DNA from: Halocynthiibacter sp. SDUM655004
GTDB lineage: Bacteria; Pseudomonadota; Alphaproteobacteria; Rhodobacterales; Rhodobacteraceae
Reading direction: 5' to 3'
DNA: 64,000 nucleotides
Assembly: GCF_026015885.1 (NCBI RefSeq)
Contig: NZ_JAPDUG010000001.1
Location: forward strand, 1,178,001 to 1,242,000
Of the stretch, positions 44,124 through 54,829 are shown piece by piece. The notes below the pieces were generated by a model that was not told the DNA's origin, made no database searches, and worked only from the letters and a program-made list of their open reading frames with translations. Both the position numbers and the translations under genes were made by a program. Position 1 is the stretch's first letter. Every line of letters begins with the position of its first letter.

Positions 44124-45107
44124 ATGCCCTTAAGACCCCTGTTGCTTTCACTCACGGCATCCGTGGCGTTGCTAATGCCACAGGTCGCATCCTCAAACCC
44201 TGCTCTATGGGAACGAGAATGGCCCCAGACGGATTTTAACAACACTTCGGTTTCTGATTGGGGCGAAATCCTCTCTGGCGGGCCGCCCAAAGACGGGATA
44301 CCGGCTTTGAGCGACCCGCGCTTCCTTAACGCAAGTGACGAGACCCGCATCCATGATCGTGAGCCGGTGATTACGGTCGAGATCAAAGTGCAGGAACCGC
44401 GTGCCTATCCGATCCGTTATTTGATGTGGCATGAGATCGTAAACGATCAGATCGGCGGAACACCCGTCGCGGTGACGTTTTGTCCGCTTTGCAATTCTGG
44501 CCTCGTGTTTGATCGACGTGTGAATGGCGAGCTTCGGACGTTTGGCGTTTCGGGCAAGCTGCGCAATTCCGACATGGTGATGTATGACCGCGAGACCGAG
44601 AGCTGGTGGCAACAAGCCGTCGGGCAGGGGATTGTGGGCGCGCATACCGGCGACACGCTGACTCAATTGCCGGCTTGGATGGAAAGCTGGGCCGAGTATA
44701 CGGCGCGCAATCCCGAGGGGCTGGTGATGGATGAGCCGAACTGGTCTAGGGCCTATGGTCAGAACCCCTATCAGAATTATGACAGCTCGCGACGCCCCTT
44801 CCTCTATCGCGGTGAAAACCCGCCCCATGATATTCCACCGTTGATGCGTGTTGTTCGGGTTGGTTCGCAGGCATGGCCAATGGAGCGATTGGCAAAAGCG
44901 GGCGAGATTACCGAAAGCGGTGTGCGGATCAACTGGACCTCTGGCCAAGCGAGTGCTTTGGACAAGGCAAACATTGGCGCGTCAAAGGATGTGGGGACGA
45001 TCCGTGTTTATGATGCCGAGAGTGGCGCGAATGTGCCGCATGACGTGATGTTTGCCTTCGCGTTTCACGCGTTCTGGCCGGATGGCACATGGATGTTAGG
45101 CAAGTGA
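44124..45107 (+). CDS. Secreted DUF3179 domain protein
   Basis: A 327-residue protein with a signal peptide (MPLRPLLLSLTASVALLMPQVASS). The DUF3179 core holds IRYLMWHEIVNDQIGGTPVAVTFCPLCNSGLVFDRRVNG, a CPLC motif, then GKLRNSDMVMYDRETESWWQQ. The start at 44124 has GGAGG upstream; the frame from 44067 is rejected. The family is periplasmic and of unknown function; the CPLC pair suggests metal binding or a redox role. Confidence 0.9.
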   Translation: MPLRPLLLSLTASVALLMPQVASSNPALWEREWPQTDFNNTSVSDWGEILSGGPPKDGIPALSDPRFLNASDETRIHDREPVITVEIKVQEPRAYPIRYLMWHEIVNDQIGGTPVAVTFCPLCNSGLVFDRRVNGELRTFGVSGKLRNSDMVMYDRETESWWQQAVGQGIVGAHTGDTLTQLPAWMESWAEYTARNPEGLVMDEPNWSRAYGQNPYQNYDSSRRPFLYRGENPPHDIPPLMRVVRVGSQAWPMERLAKAGEITESGVRINWTSGQASALDKANIGASKDVGTIRVYDAESGANVPHDVMFAFAFHAFWPDGTWMLGK

Positions 45108-45141
45108 TGCGGGGGCATTAGCTGTGCGCCACCTCAATAAA

Positions 45142-45169
45142 AAACGCCCGCTCAAAATGGCGGGCGTTT
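45142..45169. terminator. Bidirectional terminator between DUF3179 gene and tyrS
   Basis: AAACGCCCG (45142-45150) and CGGGCGTTT (45161-45169) form a 9-bp stem; T-rich runs lie on both sides (GTTTTGTTTTT on plus, TTTTTTATT on minus). Confidence 0.82.
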
Positions 45170-45191
45170 CGTTTTGTTTTTAAGTTATAAA

Positions 45192-46445
45192 TCAGCCGAC
45201 GAGTGTAACCAATGCGTGGCGTTTTTTGCCTGCTGAGAGCTTGAGTGGCTCAGCCAATGCATCGGCGTCGATCATCAAGCCCGGTGTGGTGAGGGATTCG
45301 TCATTCACCTTCGCGCCGTTCTCTGCAATGAGCCGTTTTGCCTCTTTGCCAGACTTCACCAGCCCCGATTTCACCAGAAGCTGCACGATGGAAATGCCCT
45401 CGCCAAGCTCTTCGGATGTGAGCGAGAAGGTGGGAAGATCCGCGCCAATCCCGCCTTTTTCAAAGACTTCACGCGCCGTTGCTTCGGCGGCTGCGGCGGC
45501 GTCTGCACCGTGGGCCAGCGCAGTGACCTCATTGGCCAGGCGGATTTTTGCGTCGTTGATTTCTGAGCCTTCAAGCGCGCCGAGGCGTTCGCATTCCTCG
45601 ATCGGAAGCTCGGTGTAGAGCTTCAGGAAGCGGCCCACGTCAGCGTCTGTCGTGTTGCGCCAGAACTGCCAGAACTCATAAGGGCTGCGCATGTCGGGGT
45701 TGAGCCAGACAGCGCCGTCTTGGGATTTGCCCATCTTCTTGCCATCGCTTGTGGTGAGCAGGGGCGAGGTAAGGCCGAAAATCTGATTGTCGAGCACGCG
45801 GCGGGTAAGGTCGATACCATTCACGATATTGCCCCACTGGTCGCTGCCGCCCATTTGAAGGAGACAGCCGTAGCGGCGATTTAGCTCAAGGAAATCATAG
45901 GCTTGCAGGATCATGTAGTTGAACTCAAGGAAGCTCAACGATTGCTCGCGATCCAGCCGCGATTTCACGCTTTCAAAGGCCAGCATCCGGTTCACAGAGA
46001 AGTGGCGGCCAATGTCACGCAGGAAATCGAGGTAGTTGAGATCATCAAGCCACTCGGCGTTGTTGACCATTTCGGCGTCATTTGTGCCGTCGCCGAAAGT
46101 GACATAAGAGGAGAAAACCTTCTTGATGCCTTCGATATTCTCGTCAATTTGTTCAGGGCCAAGCAGCGGGCGTTCGTCCGCGCGGAACGAAGGGTCACCC
46201 ACTTTGGTGGTGCCGCCGCCCATCAGGACAATAGGTTTGTGGCCGGTCTTTTGAAGCCAGCGCAGCATCATGATCTGGATCAGGCTGCCCACGTGCAAGG
46301 ATTTCGCCGTGGCATCAAACCCGATATAGGCCGGTACGATGCCTTCGATCAGCGCCTCGTCGAGCGCTTGATAATCGGTGCAGTCGGCCAGAAAGCCGCG
46401 TTCGATCATCACACGCATAAACTCTGATTTTGGGTGGTAGGTCAT
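45192..46445 (-). CDS. tyrS: Tyrosyl-tRNA synthetase
   Basis: Charges tRNA-Tyr. About 417 residues. Class I motifs: [22 protein letters not shown] (the HIGH-like element, HVG) and [16 protein letters not shown] (KMSKS-like KMGKS); [11 protein letters not shown] binds tyrosine. A C-terminal S4-like RNA-binding domain follows ([29 protein letters not shown]). The start is uncertain: ATG at 46445 ([13 protein letters not shown]) or 46460; neither has a good ribosome binding site. Divergent from anmK. Confidence 0.96.
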   Translation of the reverse strand: MTYHPKSEFMRVMIERGFLADCTDYQALDEALIEGIVPAYIGFDATAKSLHVGSLIQIMMLRWLQKTGHKPIVLMGGGTTKVGDPSFRADERPLLGPEQIDENIEGIKKVFSSYVTFGDGTNDAEMVNNAEWLDDLNYLDFLRDIGRHFSVNRMLAFESVKSRLDREQSLSFLEFNYMILQAYDFLELNRRYGCLLQMGGSDQWGNIVNGIDLTRRVLDNQIFGLTSPLLTTSDGKKMGKSQDGAVWLNPDMRSPYEFWQFWRNTTDADVGRFLKLYTELPIEECERLGALEGSEINDAKIRLANEVTALAHGADAAAAAEATAREVFEKGGIGADLPTFSLTSEELGEGISIVQLLVKSGLVKSGKEAKRLIAENGAKVNDESLTTPGLMIDADALAEPLKLSAGKKRHALVTLVG

Positions 46446-46513
46446 CGTAAATTGGTCCATTCTAACGGTTAACGCCACAGGGTATAATGCGGCGATAGCA
46501 AAAGGGAAAGTGG

Positions 46514-47638
46514 ATGTTGAAATCAGGACCGGTCTGGGCGATTGGAACGATGTCGGGCACCTCGCTTGACGGTGTGGATGCGGCAGCGATCCAGACGGAC
46601 GGCGAGAGAATTTATGAATTCGGCGAAAGCGCCTATCATCCTTATTCCAGCGAAGAGCGAGCCCCGATCGCGGCCGCGCTTGGATTGTGGCCAGGTGATG
46701 CGCGGGTTGAAGAAGCCGCAGAAGTCATTGAAACGGTTCACGCGACGCTTTTGAGCCAGTTTGAGCGCCCTGCGTTGATCGGATTCCACGGCCAGACATT
46801 GGCCCATGATCCGCGCGGCCGCGGCACCCATCAGGCAGGAAACGGGCGGGTGCTGGCCGAGGTTCTGGATTGCCCCGTGGTTTGGGATTTCCGCAGCACA
46901 GATGTTGAAATGGGCGGAGAAGGCGCGCCGCTTGCGCCGTTTTTCCACTTTGCCTGCGCTAAGTTCATGGAAGCAGAGGGGCCGGTTGTGTTCCTCAATC
47001 TCGGTGGGGTTGGCAATATGACATGGGTGGACCCGAGCGCGACAACGCCTGACGAAGAGGGCGCGTTGTTGGCCTTTGATACAGGGCCAGCCAATGCACC
47101 TATCAACGATTTGATGCTGTCGCGTCGTGGAGAGTCCATGGACAAAGACGGCGCTCTGGCCGCCGATGGCGATGTGGACGAAGCCTTGGTCGAGCAGTTT
47201 CTGGAAGAGCCGTATTTCTATCGTATGCCACCCAAGTCGCTGGACCGAGACAGCTTTCCGGACATTGCCGATTGGGTTGGGCATATGGAAGATGCCGATG
47301 CAGTGGCGACGGTTACCGCGATGGTTGCGGCGAGCGCGGCAAAGGGGCTTGAGCATTGCCCAAGCCCGCCCACAGGCGTTCTGGTCTGTGGCGGTGGGCG
47401 CAAAAACCCGACCTTGATGGCGATGTTGTCGGTTTTGATGGATTGCCCCGTGGCGCCGATCGAGAACGCGGGCTTTGACGGGGATATGCTGGAGGCGCAG
47501 GCCTTTGGCTTCCTTGGTGTGCGTGTTGCGCGGGGACTGACTACATCCTGCCCTGGAACAACGGGGGTGCGCGCCCCAGTCGGCGGCGGCACAGTCAGCG
47601 AGCCAACAGGAGCATTGGCACAAAGCGGTACAAGCTGA
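46514..47638 (+). CDS. anmK: Anhydro-N-acetylmuramic acid kinase
   Basis: Recycles peptidoglycan by opening and phosphorylating 1,6-anhydroMurNAc. 374 residues starting [24 protein letters not shown], with [10 protein letters not shown] as ATP-binding signature; further [54 protein letters not shown] and [22 protein letters not shown] precedes the start. Divergent from tyrS with a 68-base gap holding both promoters. Confidence 0.96.
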   Translation: MLKSGPVWAIGTMSGTSLDGVDAAAIQTDGERIYEFGESAYHPYSSEERAPIAAALGLWPGDARVEEAAEVIETVHATLLSQFERPALIGFHGQTLAHDPRGRGTHQAGNGRVLAEVLDCPVVWDFRSTDVEMGGEGAPLAPFFHFACAKFMEAEGPVVFLNLGGVGNMTWVDPSATTPDEEGALLAFDTGPANAPINDLMLSRRGESMDKDGALAADGDVDEALVEQFLEEPYFYRMPPKSLDRDSFPDIADWVGHMEDADAVATVTAMVAASAAKGLEHCPSPPTGVLVCGGGRKNPTLMAMLSVLMDCPVAPIENAGFDGDMLEAQAFGFLGVRVARGLTTSCPGTTGVRAPVGGGTVSEPTGALAQSGTS

Positions 47639-47693
47639 TAGAAGGCAAGATGGAATAGAGCCAAAATTGATGTGATTTCATAAAGGATTAGGT

Positions 47694-48410
47694 ATGAGCC
47701 GACGAATTTCGACCTTGCTTGCCGGCTGTGCCGGTTTACTTGCACCCGTAGGCGCGATGGCCGCGGATTGGCAATTCGAAGTGACGCCGTACCTTTGGCT
47801 ACCGACGTTGAGTTCTGATCTTGATATCGGCCCGAACCCGCCGGTCGGGGGCTCTGGCTCGTTTCTTGATATTCTCGACGGTGCCTTCATGATTACAGGT
47901 GAAGCGCGCAAGGATGAGTGGTCCTTGGTTGGCGATTTTATCTACCTCGACATGTCGAATGACGTGGCAAAAACAAGCTTTGGGGCGCTTGCCGAATGGG
48001 GCCTTGGCGGCACCATGACAACGGTTGGCGCGGGGTATGCCTTCTATAATTCACCAGCGCTGCGGCTTGAAGCGACGGGCGCATTGCGATTTTGGGACGT
48101 GAAGCTAGAGACGCGGGTCTTTCGATTTCGCGCTGAGGCGAACCGCGAATGGGTCGATCCGCTCGTTGGGTTGCGGTTTGAAGCGCCTATCGGAGACAAT
48201 TTCGAAGTATCCGGCATGGCGAATGTCGGTGGATTTGGCGGAACAACCGAAAAGCAGTGGGAAGCCCTCGCGCAGATCGATTGGAACATCACAGACCATC
48301 TGTCGCTCGCTGCGGGGTATCGTCATCTCTTCGTCGATCTGGACGACAAGGGCCTCGTGATGGACCTGACCTTGAGCGGCCCCTATGCAGCGCTTGGATT
48401 TAAGTTCTAG
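47694..48410 (+). CDS. Predicted outer-membrane beta-barrel protein
   Basis: A 238-residue protein with a signal peptide ending MAA (cleaved before DWQFEVTPYLWLP). The mature part alternates polar and hydrophobic residues in short strands and ends PYAALGFKF, with the terminal Phe expected for outer-membrane barrels. The start WQFEVTPYLWLPTLSSDL resembles a family of uncharacterised bacterial porin-like proteins. AAGGA precedes the start. Monocistronic, between anmK and a bidirectional terminator. Ligand or role unknown. Confidence 0.75.
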   Translation: MSRRISTLLAGCAGLLAPVGAMAADWQFEVTPYLWLPTLSSDLDIGPNPPVGGSGSFLDILDGAFMITGEARKDEWSLVGDFIYLDMSNDVAKTSFGALAEWGLGGTMTTVGAGYAFYNSPALRLEATGALRFWDVKLETRVFRFRAEANREWVDPLVGLRFEAPIGDNFEVSGMANVGGFGGTTEKQWEALAQIDWNITDHLSLAAGYRHLFVDLDDKGLVMDLTLSGPYAALGFKF

Positions 48411-48451
48411 GCAGCAATAATTATTGCGCCAACAAGCTGCTTTAAAAAGGA

Positions 48452-48477
48452 AAAGCCCCCGCAAATGCGAGGGCTTT
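48452..48477. terminator. Bidirectional terminator between barrel gene and eno
   Basis: AAAGCCCCCGC (48452-48462) and GCGAGGGCTTT (48467-48477) pair with one mismatch around AAAT; T runs lie on both strands. Confidence 0.78.
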
Positions 48478-48501
48478 ACTGTTTTTAGATGATCTATTCG
48501 A

Positions 48502-49895
<1,394 letters not shown>

Positions 49896-49916
49896 AGTAT
49901 TGCGACAGTCCGCAGC

Positions 49917-50330
49917 TCAAGGTTTGCGCAGCGGAACGCCATAGAGTTCGAGCCGATGGCCCTTGAGTTTGTAACCGAGTTTCTCGGCGATCTTTTCCTG
50001 AAGCGCCTCGATCTCCTCGTCGACGAATTCGATGACTTCGCCGGAGTTCATATCAATAAGGTGGTCGTGATGGTCACGGTCGGCGGTTTCGTAACGCGCG
50101 CGGCCATCGCCGAATTCGTGCTTAGCGAGGATACCCGACTCTTCAAACAGTTTCACGGTGCGATAGACCGTGGCAATCGAGATTTTAGGATCAAGCGCCA
50201 CAGCGCGGGCATAAAGCTCTTCTACGTCGGGGTGGTCTTCGGACTCTTCGAGCACGCCAGCAATTACACGGCGTTGGTCCGTTAGGCGCAGGCCCTGAGC
50301 TTCGCAGCGGGAAATAATGGTATCGCTCAT
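49917..50330 (-). CDS. Fur-family metal-responsive regulator (Fur/Mur)
   Basis: A 137-residue winged-helix regulator. N-terminal DNA-binding part: GLRLTDQRRVIAGVLEESEDHPDVEELY, KISIATVYRTVKLFEESGIL. The dimer domain has HEFGDGRARYE and DHHDHLIDMNSGEVIEFVDEEIEALQEKIAEKLGY, with the HHDH metal site; the structural zinc CxxC motifs of E. coli Fur are absent, as in alphaproteobacterial Fur/Mur proteins, several of which respond to manganese. Start has GAGGAT upstream. Confidence 0.93.
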   Translation of the reverse strand: MSDTIISRCEAQGLRLTDQRRVIAGVLEESEDHPDVEELYARAVALDPKISIATVYRTVKLFEESGILAKHEFGDGRARYETADRDHHDHLIDMNSGEVIEFVDEEIEALQEKIAEKLGYKLKGHRLELYGVPLRKP

Positions 50331-50409
50331 CTGATCCTCGGATTTATTGCGCGTGTCTTACGGGATGTTGTTGATGGTTTCCAGTGATTTCCTATGGGTG
50401 AGGTGGCTG

Positions 50410-50949
50410 TTACGCGGAGGCAAGGGCAAGGATCGCCTCGACGCTGCGCAGGTTGCGGGCGGTGGTGGGCACACCGATCAAACGCTCCGCAGCGGCCATC
50501 AGCTTGGACCGGCCAATGCCAGATGGGGCAAGCAAATAGGCACAACGGTCGGTGAGTGCGAATTGCTCATCCTCTGCGCGCAAACTCTCGATCTTGGCGA
50601 GGTCAGGGGCGGGGGGCTCAGCAGCGAGGAAGAGGAAATGCAGGGTCTTCGGGTCCACATCCGTTGAGAAGGGGCAGGCGTCGATGGTGGATCGAAGCTC
50701 TGCTTCTGAGAGTATCAGGATCTCGGGCGTGAGTTCGAATTCCGTTTCGATCAGCGCGGCAAGTCGCGATTTTACATCTGTCGCGCTTTCTTCATGCGTG
50801 GAGAAAGTGAGGTTGCCGCTTTGGATATAGCTTTTCGGGTCGTGAAACCCGCCTTCGGCCATTGCAGCGCAAAGCGGTTTCATCGGCAGTTTGTTGTGCC
50901 CGCCAACATTGATGCCGCGTAAGAGAACGATCCACTTGTTAATGCTCAT
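50410..50949 (-). CDS. DUF1697 family protein
   Basis: A 179-residue cytoplasmic protein. It starts MSINKWIVLLRGINVGGHNKLPMKPLCAAMAEGGFHDPKSYIQSGNLTFST, the DUF1697 hallmark, followed by two ferredoxin-like modules and the C-terminal GRSKLMAAAERLIGVPTTARNLRSVEAIL. Function unknown. It is on the same strand as fur (80-base gap), so may be co-transcribed. Confidence 0.9.
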   Translation of the reverse strand: MSINKWIVLLRGINVGGHNKLPMKPLCAAMAEGGFHDPKSYIQSGNLTFSTHEESATDVKSRLAALIETEFELTPEILILSEAELRSTIDACPFSTDVDPKTLHFLFLAAEPPAPDLAKIESLRAEDEQFALTDRCAYLLAPSGIGRSKLMAAAERLIGVPTTARNLRSVEAILALASA

Positions 50950-51235
50950 GTTATGCCTGCTTTAAATAAGCCTCTGTCGAATACGAGTTTGTCTTGCTTA
51001 GCATAGGCCGCACGCTTTCGCGTGAAATTCTGTGAGCTGTATGTGCTGGAGGCAAATCGAGGCGCGAGAAACGCGTGAGCGAAGTCAAAATCACCGCTTC
51101 GGGGACTGCTTCAAAAACAGTCAAACGGCTTAGAAAGCGGCAAATCCTTCACAAGCCTGTGAGACTCCGCTTGCGCCGCACCGTCACGGGGCGCTTGCAA
51201 TTGTCATTCCTTTGGAGCGCGCGTAAACGCATGGT

Positions 51236-51562
51236 ATGAGCGTTCTTCGAAGTTGCCTGTTTGCGGTCCTTGCTGTGCTCCTCCTTCCTTGGGGGGCTTA
51301 TGGTGCAACGTATCCATCGGCGCCGCACGCTGCGGTATCGGAGTATGCGGATCCAATTCAGCCAACCGCTTTCGTTTCCGCCAAGAAGAAATGCCGTATC
51401 GCGACCCTACCTGGCTCGCCGTGTGGCCCGGACATCATGGTGCGAGAAATTTCGATGACATTCTCGACGCCAGAGCCCGTATATGGCGCGCATTTCAGGG
51501 ATGTTTGGCGTGGAGCGAGCCTCGCGCATGCTCCGCCGCGAGACCCTCCACGGTTTTCGTAA
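51236..51562 (+). CDS. Small secreted hypothetical protein
   Basis: A possible 108-residue protein beginning MSVLRSCLFAVLAVLLLPWGAYGATYPS, an excellent signal peptide. The mature part contains CRIATLPGSPCGPD, a two-cysteine loop, and is rich in Pro and Ala. The coding evidence is only moderate: no clear ribosome binding site, and the same region is open in several frames. It precedes the L,D-transpeptidase gene by about 50 bases. Confidence 0.5.
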   Translation: MSVLRSCLFAVLAVLLLPWGAYGATYPSAPHAAVSEYADPIQPTAFVSAKKKCRIATLPGSPCGPDIMVREISMTFSTPEPVYGAHFRDVWRGASLAHAPPRDPPRFS

Positions 51563-51613
51563 CCCGTACGGCGCAGCAGCGTCACTTCTGTAACGAAAAC
51601 ATGGACATACCCA

Positions 51614-52312
51614 GTGCTAACACGTCGAAAATTCATCGCCCTTGGCGCGGTGTCAGGCCTTGCTGCTTGTACCCAGCCAGAGGCAGCCATCACCACGCCG
51701 GTCGAACCCGTCGCGCCCGTGTATCCTCCGCTTCCCGAGTTTTATGGGGCCATAACGGATGAGCCGTTTCCGATACCGGCGGTTGAGGAGGGATCATTGG
51801 CGCCGGAGTATTGGCGTCAAGAAGTAGATAACCCTTGGGGCAAGCATCCGCGCGGAACCATTATTATCAATCCGGATGCAGCACAGCTTTATTTCATCGA
51901 ATCCGATGACCGCGCCATTCGCTATGGCGTGAGTGTCGGGGCGGCGGGATTTGATTGGCAGGGGAAGGCGAGGCTGCAGTTCTGGCGCGAGTGGCCGCGT
52001 TGGAATGTGCCCGAAGCGATGATCGAGCGACAACCGGAATACGAACCTTACTCGGTTGCAAATGGCGGTATGGACCCGGGGCCAGGAAATCCGCTCGGTG
52101 CGCGGGCTTTGTACTTGTTTCAAAATGGGGTTGATACGCTCTATCGCATACATGGAGATGCGGACCCGTGGGAGTTGGGAAAGGCCGTGTCTTCGGGCTG
52201 TATTCGCATGCTAAATCAGGACGTTATCGACCTTCAAGATCGCGCTGTTCATGGGGCGGACGTGATTGTATTACCCTCAATGAAGCCATCGGGTTTGACG
52301 GAGATTTACTGA
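51614..52312 (+). CDS. L,D-transpeptidase (YkuD domain), lipoprotein-like
   Basis: Forms 3-3 cross-links or attaches proteins to peptidoglycan. 232 residues, probably from GTG 51614. The N-terminus MLTRRKFIALGAVSGLAAC has a twin-arginine-like RRKF and a lipobox with Cys19. A Pro-rich spacer follows, then the YkuD domain with IHGDADPWELGKAVSSGCIRM: His180 and nucleophile Cys196. The family name ErfK/YbiS/YcfS/YnhG applies. Confidence 0.9.
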   Translation: MLTRRKFIALGAVSGLAACTQPEAAITTPVEPVAPVYPPLPEFYGAITDEPFPIPAVEEGSLAPEYWRQEVDNPWGKHPRGTIIINPDAAQLYFIESDDRAIRYGVSVGAAGFDWQGKARLQFWREWPRWNVPEAMIERQPEYEPYSVANGGMDPGPGNPLGARALYLFQNGVDTLYRIHGDADPWELGKAVSSGCIRMLNQDVIDLQDRAVHGADVIVLPSMKPSGLTEIY

Positions 52313-52383
52313 TCTCGGAGAAGAGTAAAGTAAGCGTGCGGGGTTGTGCTTAGGGTTTCACATCACCGCCGTAAGCGTGCTGG

Positions 52384-53082
52384 CTAGACGTAGGGCGTCC
52401 GTTGTGGGCGGAGTGTGAATTCCGTGACACAGGTCGTGTTGGGGAGCGCGATCGCCGTCGAGATCATGTGTGATATGTCCTCAAGCTGAATCATCTTGGA
52501 GCGGTCTTTGCCTTTGTCGTTCACAGCTGGCGTATTGACAAATCCGGGATGAACCAGCGTAACACGCACCCCGTCCTCGCGGACCTCCTCAAACAGGGCT
52601 TTGGCAAATCCGACCTGCGCATGGCGCAGAGAACAGTGGATCGAGTGGTTTTTCCACCCAAGCCATGACGTCGGGCCGCATATATAAACAATCGCGCCCT
52701 CTGTGGCTTTGATCGAGGGTAGGACATGCGCCGTTATCCGGATTGTTGCACGCAGCACTTGATCAATAGAGTTGTCCCAATCTTCAAAGCGATCCGTCGA
52801 AACCAATCCATAGGAGAATTTCGCGGCGCAATGAACCAGTGCATCCAGCTTTCCGCTTTGAGTTGCCCATTCTGCAAGCGCGGCAACATCATCCATATCG
52901 CCCATCTCTGCGGTGAAATAGCTGCCGCTGCCCCCCGCGTCTTTAACCAGATCGAGCGTTTCTTTTAGGGCGTCTTCCCGTCGTCCGTGTGCGAGTATGT
53001 TCCAGCCTTCCGAGGCAAGTTTAATCGCGGTTCCGCGGCCAATTCCACTTGAAGCGCCAGTTATTAATGCTGTTTTAGTCAT
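52384..53082 (-). CDS. Short-chain dehydrogenase/reductase
   Basis: A 232-residue oxidoreductase of unknown substrate. Cofactor motif TGASSGIGRG near the N-terminus and the HGRR stretch imply NADP preference. The usual YxxxK is unclear: the region IVYICGPTSWLGWKNHSIHCSLRHAQVGFAKAL has Ser-Ile-His-Cys-Ser where YxxxK is expected, so the enzyme may be atypical. GGAGG precedes the ATG pair at 53085/53082; the longer frame to 53154 is rejected. Confidence 0.8.
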   Translation of the reverse strand: MTKTALITGASSGIGRGTAIKLASEGWNILAHGRREDALKETLDLVKDAGGSGSYFTAEMGDMDDVAALAEWATQSGKLDALVHCAAKFSYGLVSTDRFEDWDNSIDQVLRATIRITAHVLPSIKATEGAIVYICGPTSWLGWKNHSIHCSLRHAQVGFAKALFEEVREDGVRVTLVHPGFVNTPAVNDKGKDRSKMIQLEDISHMISTAIALPNTTCVTEFTLRPQRTPYV

Positions 53083-53175
53083 CATGTACCCTCCCACTTC
53101 CAAGCCAAGAGAATAGCATAAATTGCGATACTTTTCGACGATGGAGGTCTGCAAACACGGTGCGAAGCAATCTCA

Positions 53176-53204
53176 TCAAAAAAGGGCGCCGTAGTGACGC
53201 CCTT
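53176..53204 (-). terminator. Terminator of the M20 dipeptidase gene
   Basis: AAGGGCG (53182-53188) pairs with CGCCCTT (53198-53204); the minus strand continues TTTTTTGATG. It lies 26 bases after the stop of the dipeptidase gene. Confidence 0.75.
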
Positions 53205-53229
53205 GATGGTAGGTTTTAGCGATGGCGCA

Positions 53230-54606
53230 TTAGGCCAGTTCGGCCAAAACGCGTGCCCAGCTCCGGATGCCTTTGTGGAAGCATTCCAGATCGTATTTCT
53301 CGTTCGGGGAGTGAAGCTGGTCGTCGTCCTTGCCGAAACCGATGAGCATCGCGTCCATATCGAGGATGGTTTTGAAATGCCCAGCAATCGGGATTGAGCC
53401 GCCGCAGCCAACGAATGCCGCAGGGCGGGGCCACTCATCAGATAGCGCTTTTTGCGCCGCTTTGAATGCCGGATTTGATGTTACCATTTCACCTGCAGGA
53501 GAGGCGCCGTGTGGTTTGAACGTCACCGTACAATCTTCGGGCAGGCGGCTTTCCACGAAAGTGCGGAAGTTTTCGCGGATGGCGAACGGGTCTTGGCCGC
53601 TTACAAGGCGGAAGCTAATCTTGGCGGTGGCTTGTGCGGGGAGCACAGTTTTAAACCCGTCGCCCGTATAGCCCGCCTCAATGCCGTTCACTTCGCAAGT
53701 CGGACGCGACCAGATCATTTCAAGTGGTGTGCGGTCTTGTTCCCCTGCGGGAACCGAGAGGCCAACTTCGCCAAGGAATTGCGAGGCATCAAAGCCGAGC
53801 GCGTCCCATTGCGCTTTGATGTCATCCGGAAGCTCGGCTACATCGTCATAGAAATGCGGCACCTGAATGCGGCCTGTTTCATCGTGCAGATCGGCAATGA
53901 TTTTGGCCAAAACGCGCGTCGGGTTGATTGAAATACCCCCATACATGCCGGAATGCAGGTCTTTGCTTGGGCCGTGGATGGTGATTTCCTCGCCCAGAAG
54001 GCCGCGCAGACGGGTGACAATCGCTGGGGTTTCTTCGCCAAACAGCCCAGTATCGCAAATGAGCGCGATATCGGTTTTCAGCTCGGCAGCGTTCTCTTGC
54101 ATGAAGGGCACAAGAGAAGGGGAGCCGCTTTCTTCTTCGCCTTCAAAAAAGAATGAGACTTTGACCGGCAGTTTTCCGTGAACCTTGAGCCACGCGCGGC
54201 AGGCTTCGACGAAGGTCATCAACTGGCCCTTGTCATCGGATGTGCCGCGTCCGCGTAGGACTTTGCCTTTTGGCGTGTCCTCAAGCGCGGGTTCAAACGG
54301 CGGGTTATCCCAGAGCTCGAGCGGATCAACCGGTTGCACGTCGTAGTGACCGTAAAACAGCACATGTGGCGCGTCATCTGGGCCTTCGCCATGGGCAACC
54401 ACCATCGGATGGCCGGGGGTTGGGCGCTTGCTGGCCTCAAATCCGAGGTCTGAAAGCTCTTTGACCAGCCAATCCGCGGCCTTATCGCAGTCTTCTTTAT
54501 AGGCCGGATCGGTGGAGATCGAAGGGATGCGCAGCAGGTCGAACAGCCGTTCGGTGGCTGTGTCGAGGTCTTGGTCAATCTGGTCTAGGACGGGCGCGAG
54601 TGTCAT
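53230..54606 (-). CDS. M20 family metallopeptidase (dipeptidase)
   Basis: A 458-residue zinc dipeptidase of the ArgE/DapE/CNDP type. Metal motif VLFYGHYDVQPVDPLELW (His and Asp), RGTSDDKGQ, FFFEGEEESGSPSL with catalytic Glu pair, then the lid domain, and PAFVGCGGSIPIAGHFKTIL at the end. Cytoplasmic, no signal peptide. Upstream lies a nested palindrome (54689-54704). Confidence 0.93.
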   Translation of the reverse strand: MTLAPVLDQIDQDLDTATERLFDLLRIPSISTDPAYKEDCDKAADWLVKELSDLGFEASKRPTPGHPMVVAHGEGPDDAPHVLFYGHYDVQPVDPLELWDNPPFEPALEDTPKGKVLRGRGTSDDKGQLMTFVEACRAWLKVHGKLPVKVSFFFEGEEESGSPSLVPFMQENAAELKTDIALICDTGLFGEETPAIVTRLRGLLGEEITIHGPSKDLHSGMYGGISINPTRVLAKIIADLHDETGRIQVPHFYDDVAELPDDIKAQWDALGFDASQFLGEVGLSVPAGEQDRTPLEMIWSRPTCEVNGIEAGYTGDGFKTVLPAQATAKISFRLVSGQDPFAIRENFRTFVESRLPEDCTVTFKPHGASPAGEMVTSNPAFKAAQKALSDEWPRPAAFVGCGGSIPIAGHFKTILDMDAMLIGFGKDDDQLHSPNEKYDLECFHKGIRSWARVLAELA

Positions 54607-54688
54607 ATAATATCCGTGTGTTTTTGATGGTTTACCGCTGAAATCTACGCGCGTTTTCGAGCGTTGGATGGGCTGCGGTGTATGGTCT

Positions 54689-54704
54689 ACGGTAGCTGTA
54701 CCGT
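54689..54704. promoter_or_regulatory. Palindrome upstream of M20 dipeptidase gene
   Basis: ACGGTA, GCTG, TACCGT: perfect 6-bp arms, 83 bases upstream of the dipeptidase start. Flanked by TATGG (54681-54685) and CCATA (54712-54716). Resembles GntR-type operators. Confidence 0.4.
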
Positions 54705-54815
54705 ATCATTGCCATAGGCAGGCGCAAGCCGACTTGCCGTAACGTTGCGCAAAAGGCCGGTTCCCGCTCGTGAAAAATTCGATATATAGCTCCGCGGCAG
54801 CGGAAATCACGCGCT

Positions 54816-54829
54816 TTGATTTAACTCAA
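54816..54829. promoter_or_regulatory. FNR-type box upstream of hemA
   Basis: TTGAT-TTAA-CTCAA matches the FNR/FnrL consensus TTGAT-N4-ATCAA at nine of ten fixed positions. It lies 157 bases before the hemA start. Oxygen-dependent hemA control by FnrL is known in Rhodobacter. Confidence 0.65.

Noticed and set aside
50950-51235. Gene or RNA in the region after DUF1697
   Set aside because: Frames are short and without ribosome binding sites, and no tRNA-like or repeat structure could be seen.
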